Part shown: positions 1-8,819 of the stretch, piece by piece | Numbering within the stretch: the first letter of the stretch is position 1 | How the letters are laid out: every line of letters starts with the position of its first letter | DNA from: Myxococcales bacterium | GTDB lineage: Bacteria; Myxococcota_A; Polyangia; Palsa-1104 | Length of the DNA: 64,000 nt | Assembly: GCA_003170275.1 (NCBI GenBank) | Contig: PNAM01000078.1 | Coordinates: forward strand, 91,082-155,081 | Reading direction: 5' to 3' | Position numbers and translations under genes: made by a program | The notes under the pieces: generated by a model | What the model was told of the DNA's origin: nothing | What the model saw: only the letters and a program-made list of their open reading frames with translations | Database searches by the model: none

Positions 1-42
1 CCCGATCCCATCCCCCGGCACCACCGCAACCTTGTGAGTCAT
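1..42 (-). CDS. Isocitrate/3-isopropylmalate dehydrogenase family, first 14 codons only
   Basis: Only the N-terminus lies in the window. It reads MTHKVAVVPGDGIG, the conserved first beta-strand and PGDGIG loop of NAD(P)-dependent beta-decarboxylating dehydrogenases (LeuB, Icd and tartrate dehydrogenase relatives). The ATG overlaps the TGA of the upstream lipoprotein gene as ATGA, so the two are probably translated together. Fourteen residues cannot separate isocitrate dehydrogenase (TCA cycle) from isopropylmalate dehydrogenase (leucine synthesis). Confidence 0.75.
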   Translation of the reverse strand, partial: MTHKVAVVPGDGIG

Positions 43-614
43 GGTCCCGCTTTCTGATAGAGCGCCGCGTTGTCGCGCACGGTCTTGACCGCGTGGCTCG
101 AGCGATCGCGTTCGAGCGACCACTCCACGGCCAGCTCGGCGAAGCCCCAACTGCCGCCCGAGCTCTTGACGAAACGAAACGGCATCCCGTCGCTGCGCGC
201 CAGCCACTCGGCGCCCTGCCCGTCGAGCTTGTGGTTGATCGGCCCGCTCACCGAGCCCAGTCGCCGGCGGTAGCCTTCGACGATCTTGCGCTCCTTGGCG
301 ACGCGCGCGAAGAACTGCTTGGCGTCGTCGGCCGCCGCCGCGTCGAGCTTGGCCAGCGCCGGACCCGCTTCGGCCTCGGGGAACTTGGCCTGGATGATGG
401 TGCGTTGCAGTCGCTGATCCTGGTAGGCCGAGTCGATGGAGCTCTTGGTCGCGTTGTCGAGACACTCGTAGAACCCGGCCGCGTCGCCCGCCGCGACCGC
501 GCGCTCCAGTCGCTGGAACGCCTGCTCGGGCGTCGGCGCGCCCTTGCGGCAGCCCGCCGCCGCAGCCAAAATCGCTGCGACCGCCACTACATAGGCACGT
601 GGGACCAGCCGCAT
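39..614 (-). CDS. Putative lipoprotein of unknown function (191 aa)
   Basis: The chosen ATG gives a short basic N-terminus, a hydrophobic stretch (YVVAVAAILAAA) and a lipobox ending AAAGC, so the mature protein should be lipidated at about Cys22. A longer reading from 653 adds 13 residues ahead of the signal and is less likely. The mature part is charged and mostly helical, with no motif I recognise. Its stop overlaps the start of the dehydrogenase gene below by 4 nt, which suggests an operon. Confidence 0.7.
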   Translation of the reverse strand: MRLVPRAYVVAVAAILAAAAGCRKGAPTPEQAFQRLERAVAAGDAAGFYECLDNATKSSIDSAYQDQRLQRTIIQAKFPEAEAGPALAKLDAAAADDAKQFFARVAKERKIVEGYRRRLGSVSGPINHKLDGQGAEWLARSDGMPFRFVKSSGGSWGFAELAVEWSLERDRSSHAVKTVRDNAALYQKAGP

Positions 615-698
615 CCGACCCTCAGCGTTAGCAAAGCGCGGGAACTTCGGCAAGTGCTCTGGTGTCCATAGCTATGCTAGATTCCAGGACCTCTCGAG

Positions 699-1832
699 AT
701 GGCCAACGACCAGCCCCCAGCGCCGCCCCAAGCGCCCGAAGACGAAGACGAATTTGCGGGCGTTCCGGATCCCCCGCTGCGTCGCAACCCGATCACCGCG
801 CTGATCGTGATCGCGCTCGCGGGTCTGGTCGTGTGGCACCTGCGCGCCGACATTCGCTACGCGTTTCGCGGGCAGCAGCCCGAGGCGCTCGGCGACGCGC
901 GCACCCTCGCGGGCCGCGGGATCGCGCTGGAAGACAACGAATTCGTCGACTTGCGCGGGCAGCCCGACCGGCGCAACGCGCTCTTCATCGAGCCGCGCGG
1001 CGAGAAGACGCGGCAGACCTTCTTCCGTTTGCTCGGCACGCACGCGCGCCTGCTGGTGCGCGCCGCCGATACCGCCAAGCAGCCGAAGCTCGAGGATCGC
1101 TGGGTCGGCCGCCTGCGCCGTTTCGACACGCTGCCCTACGCCGCGCCGATGCGCGACTACTACGCGCACGAAGTCAGCGCGGCGCGCTTCTTCACGCCCG
1201 ACATGCTGCGCGCGCTGGTGCAGAAGCCGGGCGATCCGTCGGTGCACGATCGCGCGGGCGAGCCGCTCGCGCTCGCACCCGACAGCATGATCGCCATCGA
1301 CGTGCTGTACCCCGACGAGCTGGTGGCGCTGCTGTCGCGCGAAAAGTTCGCCTCGCTGGCCGACGCCACGCACGAGATCGAGCAACTGGGCCTTCTGGGC
1401 CCCTGCCCGCAGGGCAGGGTGGGTTGCAGCGTCGTCGGCGGCGCCGAGACGCCCGAGCAGTACCGCGTGTTCGTGCGCGCGCCGGCGGCCGAGCGCAACG
1501 CGATCATCGGCAAGCTCGACGCCGCGGAGTTCGCGTTCGCAATGCACCAGGAGCAGATCTCCGCCAAGCTCGGCGAGCTCACGCTCGACGGCGACACCCT
1601 GCGCGCCGGCAAGCGCGTGCTGCCGTGGGCCGGCATCAAGGCCGCCAGCGTGGCCGAGCCGATCGTCATCGCGCCCGACGCCTACGTGCTCGCCGAGGGC
1701 GAGGCGCCCGGATCGTTCTGGTGGGCGCCAGTCGTCGCCGCGCTGCTGCTCGCGTTCGCCGCTTTCAACGTGTGGTACCTTTTCCGACGCCGTGATTCGA
1801 CTCCACGACAGCCTGCAGCGAAAAAAGGTTGA
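699..1832 (+). CDS. Membrane protein of unknown function, two TM segments (377 aa)
   Basis: An acidic, proline-rich cytoplasmic N-terminus of about 28 residues is followed by a TM helix (residues 31-47), a 290-residue soluble domain and a second TM helix (about 341-362) with a basic tail. This predicts a large extracytoplasmic domain between two anchors. I recognise no family. Its last 41 nt overlap the start of cysS, so the two are probably cotranscribed. Confidence 0.75.
   Translation: MANDQPPAPPQAPEDEDEFAGVPDPPLRRNPITALIVIALAGLVVWHLRADIRYAFRGQQPEALGDARTLAGRGIALEDNEFVDLRGQPDRRNALFIEPRGEKTRQTFFRLLGTHARLLVRAADTAKQPKLEDRWVGRLRRFDTLPYAAPMRDYYAHEVSAARFFTPDMLRALVQKPGDPSVHDRAGEPLALAPDSMIAIDVLYPDELVALLSREKFASLADATHEIEQLGLLGPCPQGRVGCSVVGGAETPEQYRVFVRAPAAERNAIIGKLDAAEFAFAMHQEQISAKLGELTLDGDTLRAGKRVLPWAGIKAASVAEPIVIAPDAYVLAEGEAPGSFWWAPVVAALLLAFAAFNVWYLFRRRDSTPRQPAAKKG
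1401..1419. repeat. Perfect 8-bp inverted repeat inside the gene
   Basis: CCCTGCCC, a 3-nt spacer GCA, then GGGCAGGG. It lies in coding sequence and encodes PCPQGRVG. The peptide resembles the one encoded by the dispersed repeats at 44285, 57501 and 62627, but the DNA differs, so I do not count it as a copy. Confidence 0.5.
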
Positions 1833-3309
1833 GCTCGAGCCGCGCGAGGCCGGCAAGATCGGCCTCTACGCGTGCGGGCCGACCACCTACAACTTCCTCC
1901 ACCTCGGCAACGCCCGGCCGCTGGTGGCGTTCGACGTGGTGGCGCGCCACCTGCGCGTGCGCGGGTTTGCCGTCACGTATGTCCGCAACATCACGGATGT
2001 CGACGACAAGATCATCCGACGCGCCGCCGAGCTGAGCGAGCCGACCGATTCGCTGACGCGGCGGTTCACGCTCGAGTTCCAGACCGACGCGGGCCAGCTG
2101 TGCTGCCAGCCACCCGACGTGGAGCCGCGCGTCACCGAGCACATCCCCGAGATCGTGGCGCTGGTCGAGCGCCTGGTCGCCAACGGGATCGCCTATGCCT
2201 CCGAGGGCGACGTGTACTTCTCGGTGCCCAGCTTCCCCGCGTACGGCGAGCTGTCGCACCAGCCGCTCGATGACCTGAAGGCCGGCGCGCGCGTCGAGGT
2301 GGGCGAGAAGAAACACGACCCGCTCGACTTCGCGCTGTGGAAGGCGGCCAAGCCCGGCGAGCCCGCGTGGCCGTCGCCGTGGGGCCCGGGCCGTCCCGGC
2401 TGGCACATCGAGTGCTCGGCGATGGCCGAGAAGTACCTCGGCCGCAACTTCGATCTGCACGGCGGCGGGATCGATCTCGCCTTCCCGCACCACGAGAACG
2501 AGCGCGCGCAGTCGCAAGGCGCCAACGGCCTGCACACGTTCTCGCGCTACTGGCTGCACAACGGGTTCGTCAACTTCAACGGCGGCAAGATCGCCAAGAG
2601 CGACGCCTCGCAGAAGGCGCTCTTCGATCGCGCCTTCAAGCTGCGCCTGCTGCTCGAGCGCCACGGCGGCGAGGCGGTGCGCTCCTTCTTGCTCACCACG
2701 CACTACCGCAACCCGATCAACTTCGAGGTGGTCGCCGAGGGCGACGACGTGGCCACCGCGCCGCTGCGTTTTCCCGGCCTCGAAGAAGCGGAGCGACGGC
2801 TCGAGTACGGCTACCTCACCCTCGAGCGGCTCAACGACGCGCTCGCGGTCGGCAAGCCCGGCGGCGCGGGCCCGGTCGCCCCGGAGGCCGAGGGCTGGCT
2901 CGACCGCTTGCAGTCGGCGCTCGACGACGACTTCAACACCGCCGAGGCGATCGCCGCGCACGGCGAAGCGCTCGCGCTCGCCAACCGCATCCTCGACAAC
3001 AAGCTCGACGCGCCCAAGGACGTCAAGCGACGCACCCTCGAGCGGCTGCAGCGCGAGCTGGCCGTGGCCGCTCTCGAGCTCGGCCTGCTCGAAGCGGCGC
3101 CCGCCACCTGGCTCGCCGCGCACCGCACCCGCCGCGCGGCCGCGCGCAAGATCGATGCAGCCCACGTCGAGTCGTGCATCGCCCGCCGCGCAGAGGCGCG
3201 CAAGGCCAAGGACTTCGCGCAAGCCGACGCGATGCGCGACGAGCTCAAGGGCCTCGGCATCGAGATCATGGACACGCCGCGCGGCACCACCTGGCGCGTC
3301 GCCGACTAG
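1792..3309 (+). CDS. cysS: Cysteinyl-tRNA synthetase
   Basis: Class I aminoacyl-tRNA synthetase that charges tRNA-Cys in the cytoplasm. The N-terminus IGLYACGPTTYNFLHLGN carries the first zinc cysteine and the HIGH-type motif (HLGN). WHIECSAMA and HGGGIDLAFPHHENE supply the other zinc ligands. The KMSKS loop is KIAKS (residues 266-270), a mild variant. The C-terminal helical region is also typical, and 505 aa is a normal length. Translation starts at a GTG inside the preceding gene. The gene ends 13 nt before a convergent gene. Confidence 0.97.
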   Translation: MIRLHDSLQRKKVELEPREAGKIGLYACGPTTYNFLHLGNARPLVAFDVVARHLRVRGFAVTYVRNITDVDDKIIRRAAELSEPTDSLTRRFTLEFQTDAGQLCCQPPDVEPRVTEHIPEIVALVERLVANGIAYASEGDVYFSVPSFPAYGELSHQPLDDLKAGARVEVGEKKHDPLDFALWKAAKPGEPAWPSPWGPGRPGWHIECSAMAEKYLGRNFDLHGGGIDLAFPHHENERAQSQGANGLHTFSRYWLHNGFVNFNGGKIAKSDASQKALFDRAFKLRLLLERHGGEAVRSFLLTTHYRNPINFEVVAEGDDVATAPLRFPGLEEAERRLEYGYLTLERLNDALAVGKPGGAGPVAPEAEGWLDRLQSALDDDFNTAEAIAAHGEALALANRILDNKLDAPKDVKRRTLERLQRELAVAALELGLLEAAPATWLAAHRTRRAAARKIDAAHVESCIARRAEARKAKDFAQADAMRDELKGLGIEIMDTPRGTTWRVAD

Positions 3310-3322
3310 CCTTACGGTCGCG

Positions 3323-3823
3323 TCAGTTCACCTGGCTGCGGTCGGCGTGCGCCAGATCGTCGTGCTGCTTGATCACCAGCAGCGTCTTGTTGGCGAACGC
3401 CTTTACCGCCGGGTCGCTCCCTTCGGCGCTCTCCCTGCCGAACTCGATCACGGCCTTGTCGTGGTCCCGGCACATCGCCTCGAGGTACGCCTTGTCGAAC
3501 GTCTCGCCGCTCAGCCGCTCGAGGCGACCGTAGGTCTCCATCGCCTCCGTGGTCGGCTCGCTCGGCAGCGCCACACCTTCGCGCGTCGCCAACGCCTGGA
3601 GCTCGCTGCCCGCCTGCGTGTGATCATCGATCATCTTCTTGGCGAACGCCTTCACCTCCGGCTTGGACGCGCGATCCATGGCGAGCTGCGCCAGCTTGAC
3701 CTCCGCCATCCCGTCGGAAGCGGCCTTGATCATGAACGCGCGATCTCTGGGAAGCGGCAGCCCCTCGAGCGGGCGGGCGAACGCCGGGGCGGCGAGCAAG
3801 ACAACGATCAATAGGTGACGCAT
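3323..3823 (-). CDS. DUF4142 secreted protein
   Basis: 166 aa with a signal peptide (MRHLLIVVLLAAPAFA) followed by an all-helical domain. The pattern matches the DUF4142 family of secreted or outer-membrane ferritin-like helical proteins: FMIKAASDGMAEVKLAQLA, then KAFAKKMIDDHTQA and a C-terminal His/Asp-rich helix. Function is unknown in the family. It is convergent with cysS and separated by 47 nt from the acyl-CoA ligase stop upstream. Confidence 0.85.
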   Translation of the reverse strand: MRHLLIVVLLAAPAFARPLEGLPLPRDRAFMIKAASDGMAEVKLAQLAMDRASKPEVKAFAKKMIDDHTQAGSELQALATREGVALPSEPTTEAMETYGRLERLSGETFDKAYLEAMCRDHDKAVIEFGRESAEGSDPAVKAFANKTLLVIKQHDDLAHADRSQVN

Positions 3824-3870
3824 GCATCCCTCCGGTTTTCACCGAAAGAGATGCACCGTGCGTTCCAATG

Positions 3871-5619
3871 TCAGTCCCGGTACAGACTCTCGATCTCCTG
3901 CGCGTAGCGTTGGCTCACCACTTTGCGCTTGAGCTTCATGGTCGGCGTGAGCTCGCCCGACTCGATGCTGAACTCGTTGGGCAGCACCTTGATGCGCTTG
4001 ATGGTCTCGTACGGCGCCAGGCCGCTGTTCATCTGCTTCACCGCCGCCTCGAGCCGCTGCACCGTCGTCAGGTCCGCCGCCAGCTCCGCCGACGATCGTC
4101 CGAGCGCGGCGCACGCCTCCGGATCGAGCGTGAGCAGCGCCACCGCGAACTTCTTGCCCTCGCCCATCACCACCGCCTGCCCGACGCCCGGGATCCCCTT
4201 GAGCAGCGCTTCGAGCGGCTGCGGCGCGATGTACTTTCCGCCCGCGGTCTTGAACAAGTCTTTCTTGCGGTCGGTGATACGCAAATAACCGTCGGCGTCG
4301 AACTCACCCACGTCTCCGGAATGCAGCCATCCCTCGGCATCGATGGTCTCGCTTGTCGCCGTCTCATCCTTGAGGTAGCCCGCGAACACCAGCGGCCCGC
4401 GCATGAGGATCTCGCCGTCCTCGGCGATCTTCATCTCGGTGCCCGGCACCAGCTTGCCCACCGAGCCGGTGCGGAACGCGCCCGGGGTCGAGATGGTCGA
4501 CGCGCCGGTCACCTCGCTCATGCCGTAGACCTCGTAGAGGGGCAGGTCGAGCGACAGGAAAAACTCGAGCGTGCTCTTGGAGATCGGCGCCGCGCCGGTG
4601 GCCGCGAACGTCAACCGGTCGAAGCCGAGCCGCTCGCGCACCTTGGAGAACACCAATTTGTGCGCCAGGCCATAGAACATCGGCACCGGCTTGCCCTGCT
4701 GCCGCGCCGCGCCCGCCCGCAGCCCGATGCCGCGCGCCCACGCCGCGATCTTGCGCTTCAGCCACGAGTTCTTCTTGCCAGCCTCGACCATCTTGGCCTG
4801 CATCTTTTCCCACACGCGCGGCACGCCGAAGAACAGGGTCGGCCGCACCTCGCGCAGGTAGTCGCCGAGCTGCTCGAGGGTCTCGCAGAACGATACGGTG
4901 GTCCCGATCACCACCGCGCTGTGGATGGTCAAGATCTGCTCGGCGATGTGGCTGAGCGGCAGGTACGACAACAGGCAGTCCTGATCGGTGGCACGAATGG
5001 TCGACTCGTTGGTGCTCGCCGCGAAGATCAGGTTGCCGTGCGTGATCATCACCGCCTTGGGCGTGCCGGTGGTGCCCGAGGTGTAGATGAGCGAGCCCAC
5101 GGTGTTGGGGGTGATCGCGGCCAGCCGCTCGTCGAGCTGCGCGTCGGGCACGCCGTCGCCGAGCGCGAGGAATTGACTCCAGCTCAGCTCGTCTGGATTG
5201 CGCGGCTCGCCGTTCATCAGCACGTAGTGCTTGAGGTTCGGCAGCTGCGCCTGGTGCGCGCGAAACTTGGCGAGCTGCTTGTCATCGTGCACCACCGCGA
5301 CCGGCGCCTCGGCATGCGCCGCGATGTACGCCGCCTGCTCGGGCGTCGACGTGAGGTAGATGCCCGCCGGTGCCGCGCCCGCTGCCATCGCTCCCAGATT
5401 GGCGATCACCCATTCTGGGCGATTCGGTCCCAGGATGGCGATGCGCCCCCCGGCCGTGACGCCGAGCTTGATGAGCGCGCGTCCGGCCCGCCGCACGTCG
5501 CGGGCGTACTCGCTCCATTTGAGCTCGCGCCAGGTGCCGTCCACCTTGTGCCGGAGGGCGGCGCGATCGTTGTACTTCTTGGCGTTTTCGAAGAAGACGT
5601 CGAGGGGAGACCGGCGCAT
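3871..5619 (-). CDS. Long-chain fatty acid--CoA ligase (AMP-forming)
   Basis: 582 aa of the ANL adenylating superfamily, which activates a carboxylic acid to an acyl-adenylate and then an acyl-CoA. Visible motifs are the P-loop YTSGTTGTPKAVMITHGN, the A5 motif YGMSEVTG, GWLHSGDVGEFDADGYLRITDRKKD and the hinge/lysine region DLFKTAGGKYIAPQPLE. Length and motif set match the FadD15-type long-chain ligases of actinobacteria and deltaproteobacteria. The true substrate is not visible from sequence. Confidence 0.93.
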   Translation of the reverse strand: MRRSPLDVFFENAKKYNDRAALRHKVDGTWRELKWSEYARDVRRAGRALIKLGVTAGGRIAILGPNRPEWVIANLGAMAAGAAPAGIYLTSTPEQAAYIAAHAEAPVAVVHDDKQLAKFRAHQAQLPNLKHYVLMNGEPRNPDELSWSQFLALGDGVPDAQLDERLAAITPNTVGSLIYTSGTTGTPKAVMITHGNLIFAASTNESTIRATDQDCLLSYLPLSHIAEQILTIHSAVVIGTTVSFCETLEQLGDYLREVRPTLFFGVPRVWEKMQAKMVEAGKKNSWLKRKIAAWARGIGLRAGAARQQGKPVPMFYGLAHKLVFSKVRERLGFDRLTFAATGAAPISKSTLEFFLSLDLPLYEVYGMSEVTGASTISTPGAFRTGSVGKLVPGTEMKIAEDGEILMRGPLVFAGYLKDETATSETIDAEGWLHSGDVGEFDADGYLRITDRKKDLFKTAGGKYIAPQPLEALLKGIPGVGQAVVMGEGKKFAVALLTLDPEACAALGRSSAELAADLTTVQRLEAAVKQMNSGLAPYETIKRIKVLPNEFSIESGELTPTMKLKRKVVSQRYAQEIESLYRD

Positions 5620-5645
5620 GACGCCGATCGTACTAGAAAGTCAGC

Positions 5646-6896
5646 TCAGTTGCAGGCGGACTGCCCGCAGGCGCTCATCTCCGACGCGCAGGCGCTGTGC
5701 AGGCAGGTGATGCATCCCGGATCGGTCTTGGTGGCGCACGAAGCCTTGCACGAGCCATCGAGCTCGGTCACTTCGCAGCGCACCGCCGCGTTGAACGGAC
5801 GCGCCGCCTTTTCGCAGCTGTCGAGGATGCAGCTGTAGACCGCGTCTTCGGATGCGCCATTGATGTCGAGGCCGGCGCTCTCCAAGCACGAGATCGACGC
5901 CATGCAGTTGGTTGCGCCGTTGCCGATGAAGGTCGCGGCGAACCCCTTGCCGTCGGACGACCCGTCCGGGCTGCAGTAGCCGAACGGCGCGTTGATCGGT
6001 GCGTAAGCGCCGATCAGCATGCACATCTCGTCCTTGGTGGTGAGGCCCTGCAAGATCGTGTGGTCCTCATCGTTCTGGTAGTTGCAGTGATAGTCGAGGT
6101 ACTGCCCCGCTTCGATCTGCAGGCTGTCGTAGGTCTTGACCGGCACGTTCTGCCAGCTGTCCGAGGTGTACAGCTCCTGGAGCACGTTGCCGTCGTGATC
6201 GGTCAAGCTCGCCGCGCCCCCCAGGCCGCGTTTGTGCATGTGCGTCTGCAAGTTGTAGACGGTGTACGTGCGGTTGACGGGGCAAGCCATGCGCGCCTGC
6301 GCGCTGGCCATCGACGGCACGCGAATGATTGGATCATAGAAGAAGATGATGCCCGCCTCCTGCTTCACCTGGCTCGCCGGCACGGTGTACAGATTCACGC
6401 GCGCGTCGGTGTCGATCATCTTCGGCGACGCGTTCAGGTAGTGGGTATTCATCACCAGGACCGTGCCGCCCGCGACCTTGAGCGCGGTGTCGGAGGGCAA
6501 GTCGATGACGTTCGCCGCATTGGCCGACTGCGCGCCGGCGACCACCGAGGTGATCTCGAAGTCGGCAGGTGCGCCGTCGGGACAATCGTAGTTGGTCTCC
6601 GGCTGGATCGGCAGGCCCTTGCGGTTGGTCGCCGGGAACGTCGTGTAGCCGGTCGCGTAGAGCAGCACGTGATGGCTGCCGATCGAGTAGCGCACCGTCT
6701 CTTTGTTCACGTACAAACCTTCGGGCGGCGCGACGAACAGCTTGCAGCGCTCGATCTCCTGGCCGGGGTCGAGCGTGCCCGTCATCTCATACTGAATGCC
6801 TTGGCCCGCAGGGGGCGCTTGCAGCGGTCCAGTGTCGGGCATCGAGGACGAACAGGCAGCAAACCCCAACAGGGCGATCAACGAGAGACGGCTCAT
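5646..6896 (-). CDS. Copper type II monooxygenase lipoprotein (PHM/dopamine beta-hydroxylase fold)
   Basis: 416 aa. The ATG at 6896 follows a strong GGAGG site and opens a lipoprotein signal (LIALLGFAAC, lipid Cys15). All six copper ligands expected from peptidylglycine alpha-hydroxylating monooxygenase are in order: HH at 75-76, H152 (NTHYLN), H219/H221 (THMH) and M291 (DEMCML). This predicts a two-copper, ascorbate-type C-H hydroxylase on the outside of a membrane. The last 90 residues are a Cys-rich tail (about ten Cys). Substrate unknown. A promoter lies at 6940-6968. Confidence 0.85.
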   Translation of the reverse strand: MSRLSLIALLGFAACSSSMPDTGPLQAPPAGQGIQYEMTGTLDPGQEIERCKLFVAPPEGLYVNKETVRYSIGSHHVLLYATGYTTFPATNRKGLPIQPETNYDCPDGAPADFEITSVVAGAQSANAANVIDLPSDTALKVAGGTVLVMNTHYLNASPKMIDTDARVNLYTVPASQVKQEAGIIFFYDPIIRVPSMASAQARMACPVNRTYTVYNLQTHMHKRGLGGAASLTDHDGNVLQELYTSDSWQNVPVKTYDSLQIEAGQYLDYHCNYQNDEDHTILQGLTTKDEMCMLIGAYAPINAPFGYCSPDGSSDGKGFAATFIGNGATNCMASISCLESAGLDINGASEDAVYSCILDSCEKAARPFNAAVRCEVTELDGSCKASCATKTDPGCITCLHSACASEMSACGQSACN

Positions 6897-6930
6897 ACGG
6901 ACCCTCCTCAAGCGCGCTACCGGCAGGTAG

Positions 6931-6968
6931 GCACTGCGGACTGTAGTGAGCAGTGCGCAGGATGGCAA
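6931..6968 (-). promoter_or_regulatory. Promoter with overlapping inverted repeat for the copper monooxygenase gene
   Basis: On the minus strand TTGCCA (6968-6963) is followed by exactly 17 nt and TACAGT (6945-6940), a good sigma-70-type promoter. An inverted repeat GCACTGC-N12-GCAGTGC (6931-6937 and 6950-6956) flanks the -10 element and could be an operator. Confidence 0.5.
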
Positions 6969-6990
6969 GTAGATTTCGTAAGCTCGATAC

Positions 6991-7542
6991 CTACATTTTC
7001 TTACACGAATCACAGGCGACCGCGAATTGCAGGGGGTGATCCGCAAACACGAACGGCTGTGGCGCCAGCCCGGCCGCGACCGTCAGCCCACCTTCCGTGG
7101 TCACCACCACCGGCACGGTGACCTGGCGATCTTTGTGGCGATCGGAAAATCGGACCACTCCCACGACCGGCACGTCGGCCTTCATCACCAGCCGTACGCC
7201 CAGCCGCGCGAGCCCTGCCCCGGCCGCGTCCGCCTCGAGCGCGACCCGTGCGAGCGCCACGCGGTGACCATCGATCTGGAGCTGCACGAACCGGCTCGCC
7301 TGCGCTGCTAGATATTCCACGAGCTGTGCGCGCTCGCCGTCGTCGAGAGCACCCGAGTGATCGCGATCGAACTGCTCGCGCAACCCGCGCGCGTCCTCCC
7401 CTTCGGGGATCGCGTACTCGAGCACCACGCGCACCCCATCGGGTCGCAACGTCAGGTGGTCTCGTTTGGGGTTGTGCTCCTCGTGTGCCTTCACTCCGGC
7501 AGCGAGCAGCAGCACCATCCCGCAGACGAGGCGCGCGCTCAA
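6991..7542 (-). CDS. Secreted EF-hand protein of unknown function (183 aa)
   Basis: A signal peptide (MSARLVCGMVLLLAAGVKA) precedes a His-rich segment (HEEHNPKRDHL) and a complete canonical EF-hand calcium loop, DRDHSGALDDGE. The protein ends in a CDSC (CxxC) motif. This suggests a periplasmic calcium-binding protein. Its ATG overlaps the TGA of the glutaredoxin gene by 4 nt, so they are coupled. No catalytic family recognised. Confidence 0.75.
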   Translation of the reverse strand: MSARLVCGMVLLLAAGVKAHEEHNPKRDHLTLRPDGVRVVLEYAIPEGEDARGLREQFDRDHSGALDDGERAQLVEYLAAQASRFVQLQIDGHRVALARVALEADAAGAGLARLGVRLVMKADVPVVGVVRFSDRHKDRQVTVPVVVTTEGGLTVAAGLAPQPFVFADHPLQFAVACDSCKKM

Positions 7543-7814
7543 ATACGCTCGGGCGTCTGCGTTCCGGCCAGGATGGGATCGAGCTGGCCGTCCTGATCGA
7601 GCGCCGCGAGATCATCGAAGCCACCGACCGGTACACCGCGGATGAAGATCTGGGGCACCGTGCGCATGCCGGTCTCCTCGACCAGCCACGTTCGCGTGGC
7701 GGGATCGCGTGAGCAGTCGATCTCGTCGAAGGCGACGCCCTTCTTGGTCAAGAGCGCCTTGGCTGCATTGCAGTAGCCACAATAGGTCGTCGTATAGATG
7801 CGAACTTCTGCCAT
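7539..7814 (-). CDS. Glutaredoxin
   Basis: 91 aa of the class I dithiol glutaredoxin type: RIYTTTYCGYCNAAKALL with the CxxC redox centre, then the TVPQIFI cis-proline strand and a GGFDDL glutathione-binding loop. It would reduce disulfides and mixed glutathione disulfides in the cytoplasm. The gene overlaps the EF-hand protein below by 4 nt and lies 9 nt after the gene above. Confidence 0.93.
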   Translation of the reverse strand: MAEVRIYTTTYCGYCNAAKALLTKKGVAFDEIDCSRDPATRTWLVEETGMRTVPQIFIRGVPVGGFDDLAALDQDGQLDPILAGTQTPERI

Positions 7815-7823
7815 GGTTGAGAT

Positions 7824-8741
7824 CTACTTCTCGTTGAGGTCTTCGGACAGGTAGGCGAGGATCACTTCGTCGAGCGACTTCTCCGAGATCAAGTCCCCGC
7901 CGAAAATGCTGTCGTTCGTCGGCGGCTTGGGCGGATCGCCGGAAGTGGTAGGTGGCTTCGGGTTGGACGGGGCACTCGGCGGATGCCAGCGGGTCGCGCT
8001 GCCGGTGCTCGACTTGGTGCTCTGCCGCGGCGGCTGCGACTCGCCGCCGATGATCACCGCCGGACGCGCCACCACGACGCCTTCGGCAGGTTTGTGCGCT
8101 CCGGCCTGTACGCTCGATGGCCGTCGCCCCCCGATCCCGCCAACGCCACCCATCGGTGCGCGCGGCACGTTCGCCGCGGAGCCCGGCCGCGGGGGCGACG
8201 GCTGCGGCGGCTGCGCCGCGCGATTCTGCGGCTGCGCCGTCGGTGCGCGCGACGGCGTCACCACGTTTGGGCGTGCGGGCGTCGGCACGGGAGTCAGTCG
8301 CGGTTGGCGTGCGGCGGCGACCGCCGGGTCGGTTCGTGGCTCGGGCGCCGGCAGGTTCGGCAACTCGATCGGAGTGGGCGTGCGGTCGTCTAGCGCCGCG
8401 TCGGTCGAGATCGGCGGTAGTGCGTTCGGATCAGTGGTCTCGTCCTCGGCCACTCGAGAGACCGGCTCGCCGAAGAACTTGCCGATCTTCTCATCGAATT
8501 GCCCGGCCTTGAGCTCGCGCAACATCGCTTTGTGCTGCGCCTGCATCAGCTTCTGCACCGCGCTGACTTCGCTGGCCGCGTCGTAGTCGAGGCGCTTGGT
8601 CGCAAGGATCGTCCCGTCGTGGAACAGGTGAGTGAAGATATGCGGATTCTGCACGCCGGAATCTTCCGTTTGCACGTGCCACAGACGACCGGCATAGCGG
8701 ACGTTGTGGTTATAGCCGAGGACCGGAGAGCGCTGCTTCAT
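7824..8741 (-). CDS. Conserved-looking protein with Pro-rich tail, function unknown (305 aa)
   Basis: Residues 1-95 form a compact domain (VLGYNHNVRYAGRLWHVQTED, then HIFTHLFHDGTILATKRLDYD). The rest is Pro/Ala/Thr-rich and low complexity until an acidic C-terminal helix. A GTG 21 nt further upstream is possible, but the TGCTATACT extended -10 at 8771-8763 would place the transcript start just inside it, so I prefer the ATG at 8741. I recognise no family; the disordered tail suggests a scaffold or regulator. Confidence 0.7.
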   Translation of the reverse strand: MKQRSPVLGYNHNVRYAGRLWHVQTEDSGVQNPHIFTHLFHDGTILATKRLDYDAASEVSAVQKLMQAQHKAMLRELKAGQFDEKIGKFFGEPVSRVAEDETTDPNALPPISTDAALDDRTPTPIELPNLPAPEPRTDPAVAAARQPRLTPVPTPARPNVVTPSRAPTAQPQNRAAQPPQPSPPRPGSAANVPRAPMGGVGGIGGRRPSSVQAGAHKPAEGVVVARPAVIIGGESQPPRQSTKSSTGSATRWHPPSAPSNPKPPTTSGDPPKPPTNDSIFGGDLISEKSLDEVILAYLSEDLNEK

Positions 8742-8762
8742 CGGATCACGGGGGCCGCACAC

Positions 8763-8771
8763 AGTATAGCA
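8763..8771 (-). promoter_or_regulatory. Extended -10 promoter element
   Basis: TGCTATACT on the minus strand is an extended -10 (TGn plus TATACT) about 22 nt upstream of the ATG at 8741. No clear -35 is needed for this type. Confidence 0.4.
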
Positions 8772-8819
8772 GCCTCCGCGTTACTTGATCATTTCTCCTC
8801 GGACAGGTATGTACGCAGA

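Noticed and set aside
2404..2419. TGGCACATCGAGTGCT as a second sigma-54 promoter
   Set aside because: It lies inside cysS, encodes a conserved motif and has GTGC in place of TTGC.
8499..8819. Long N-terminal extension of the DUF1232 protein
   Set aside because: It would run antisense through the divergent gene and its promoter and has no protein-like composition.
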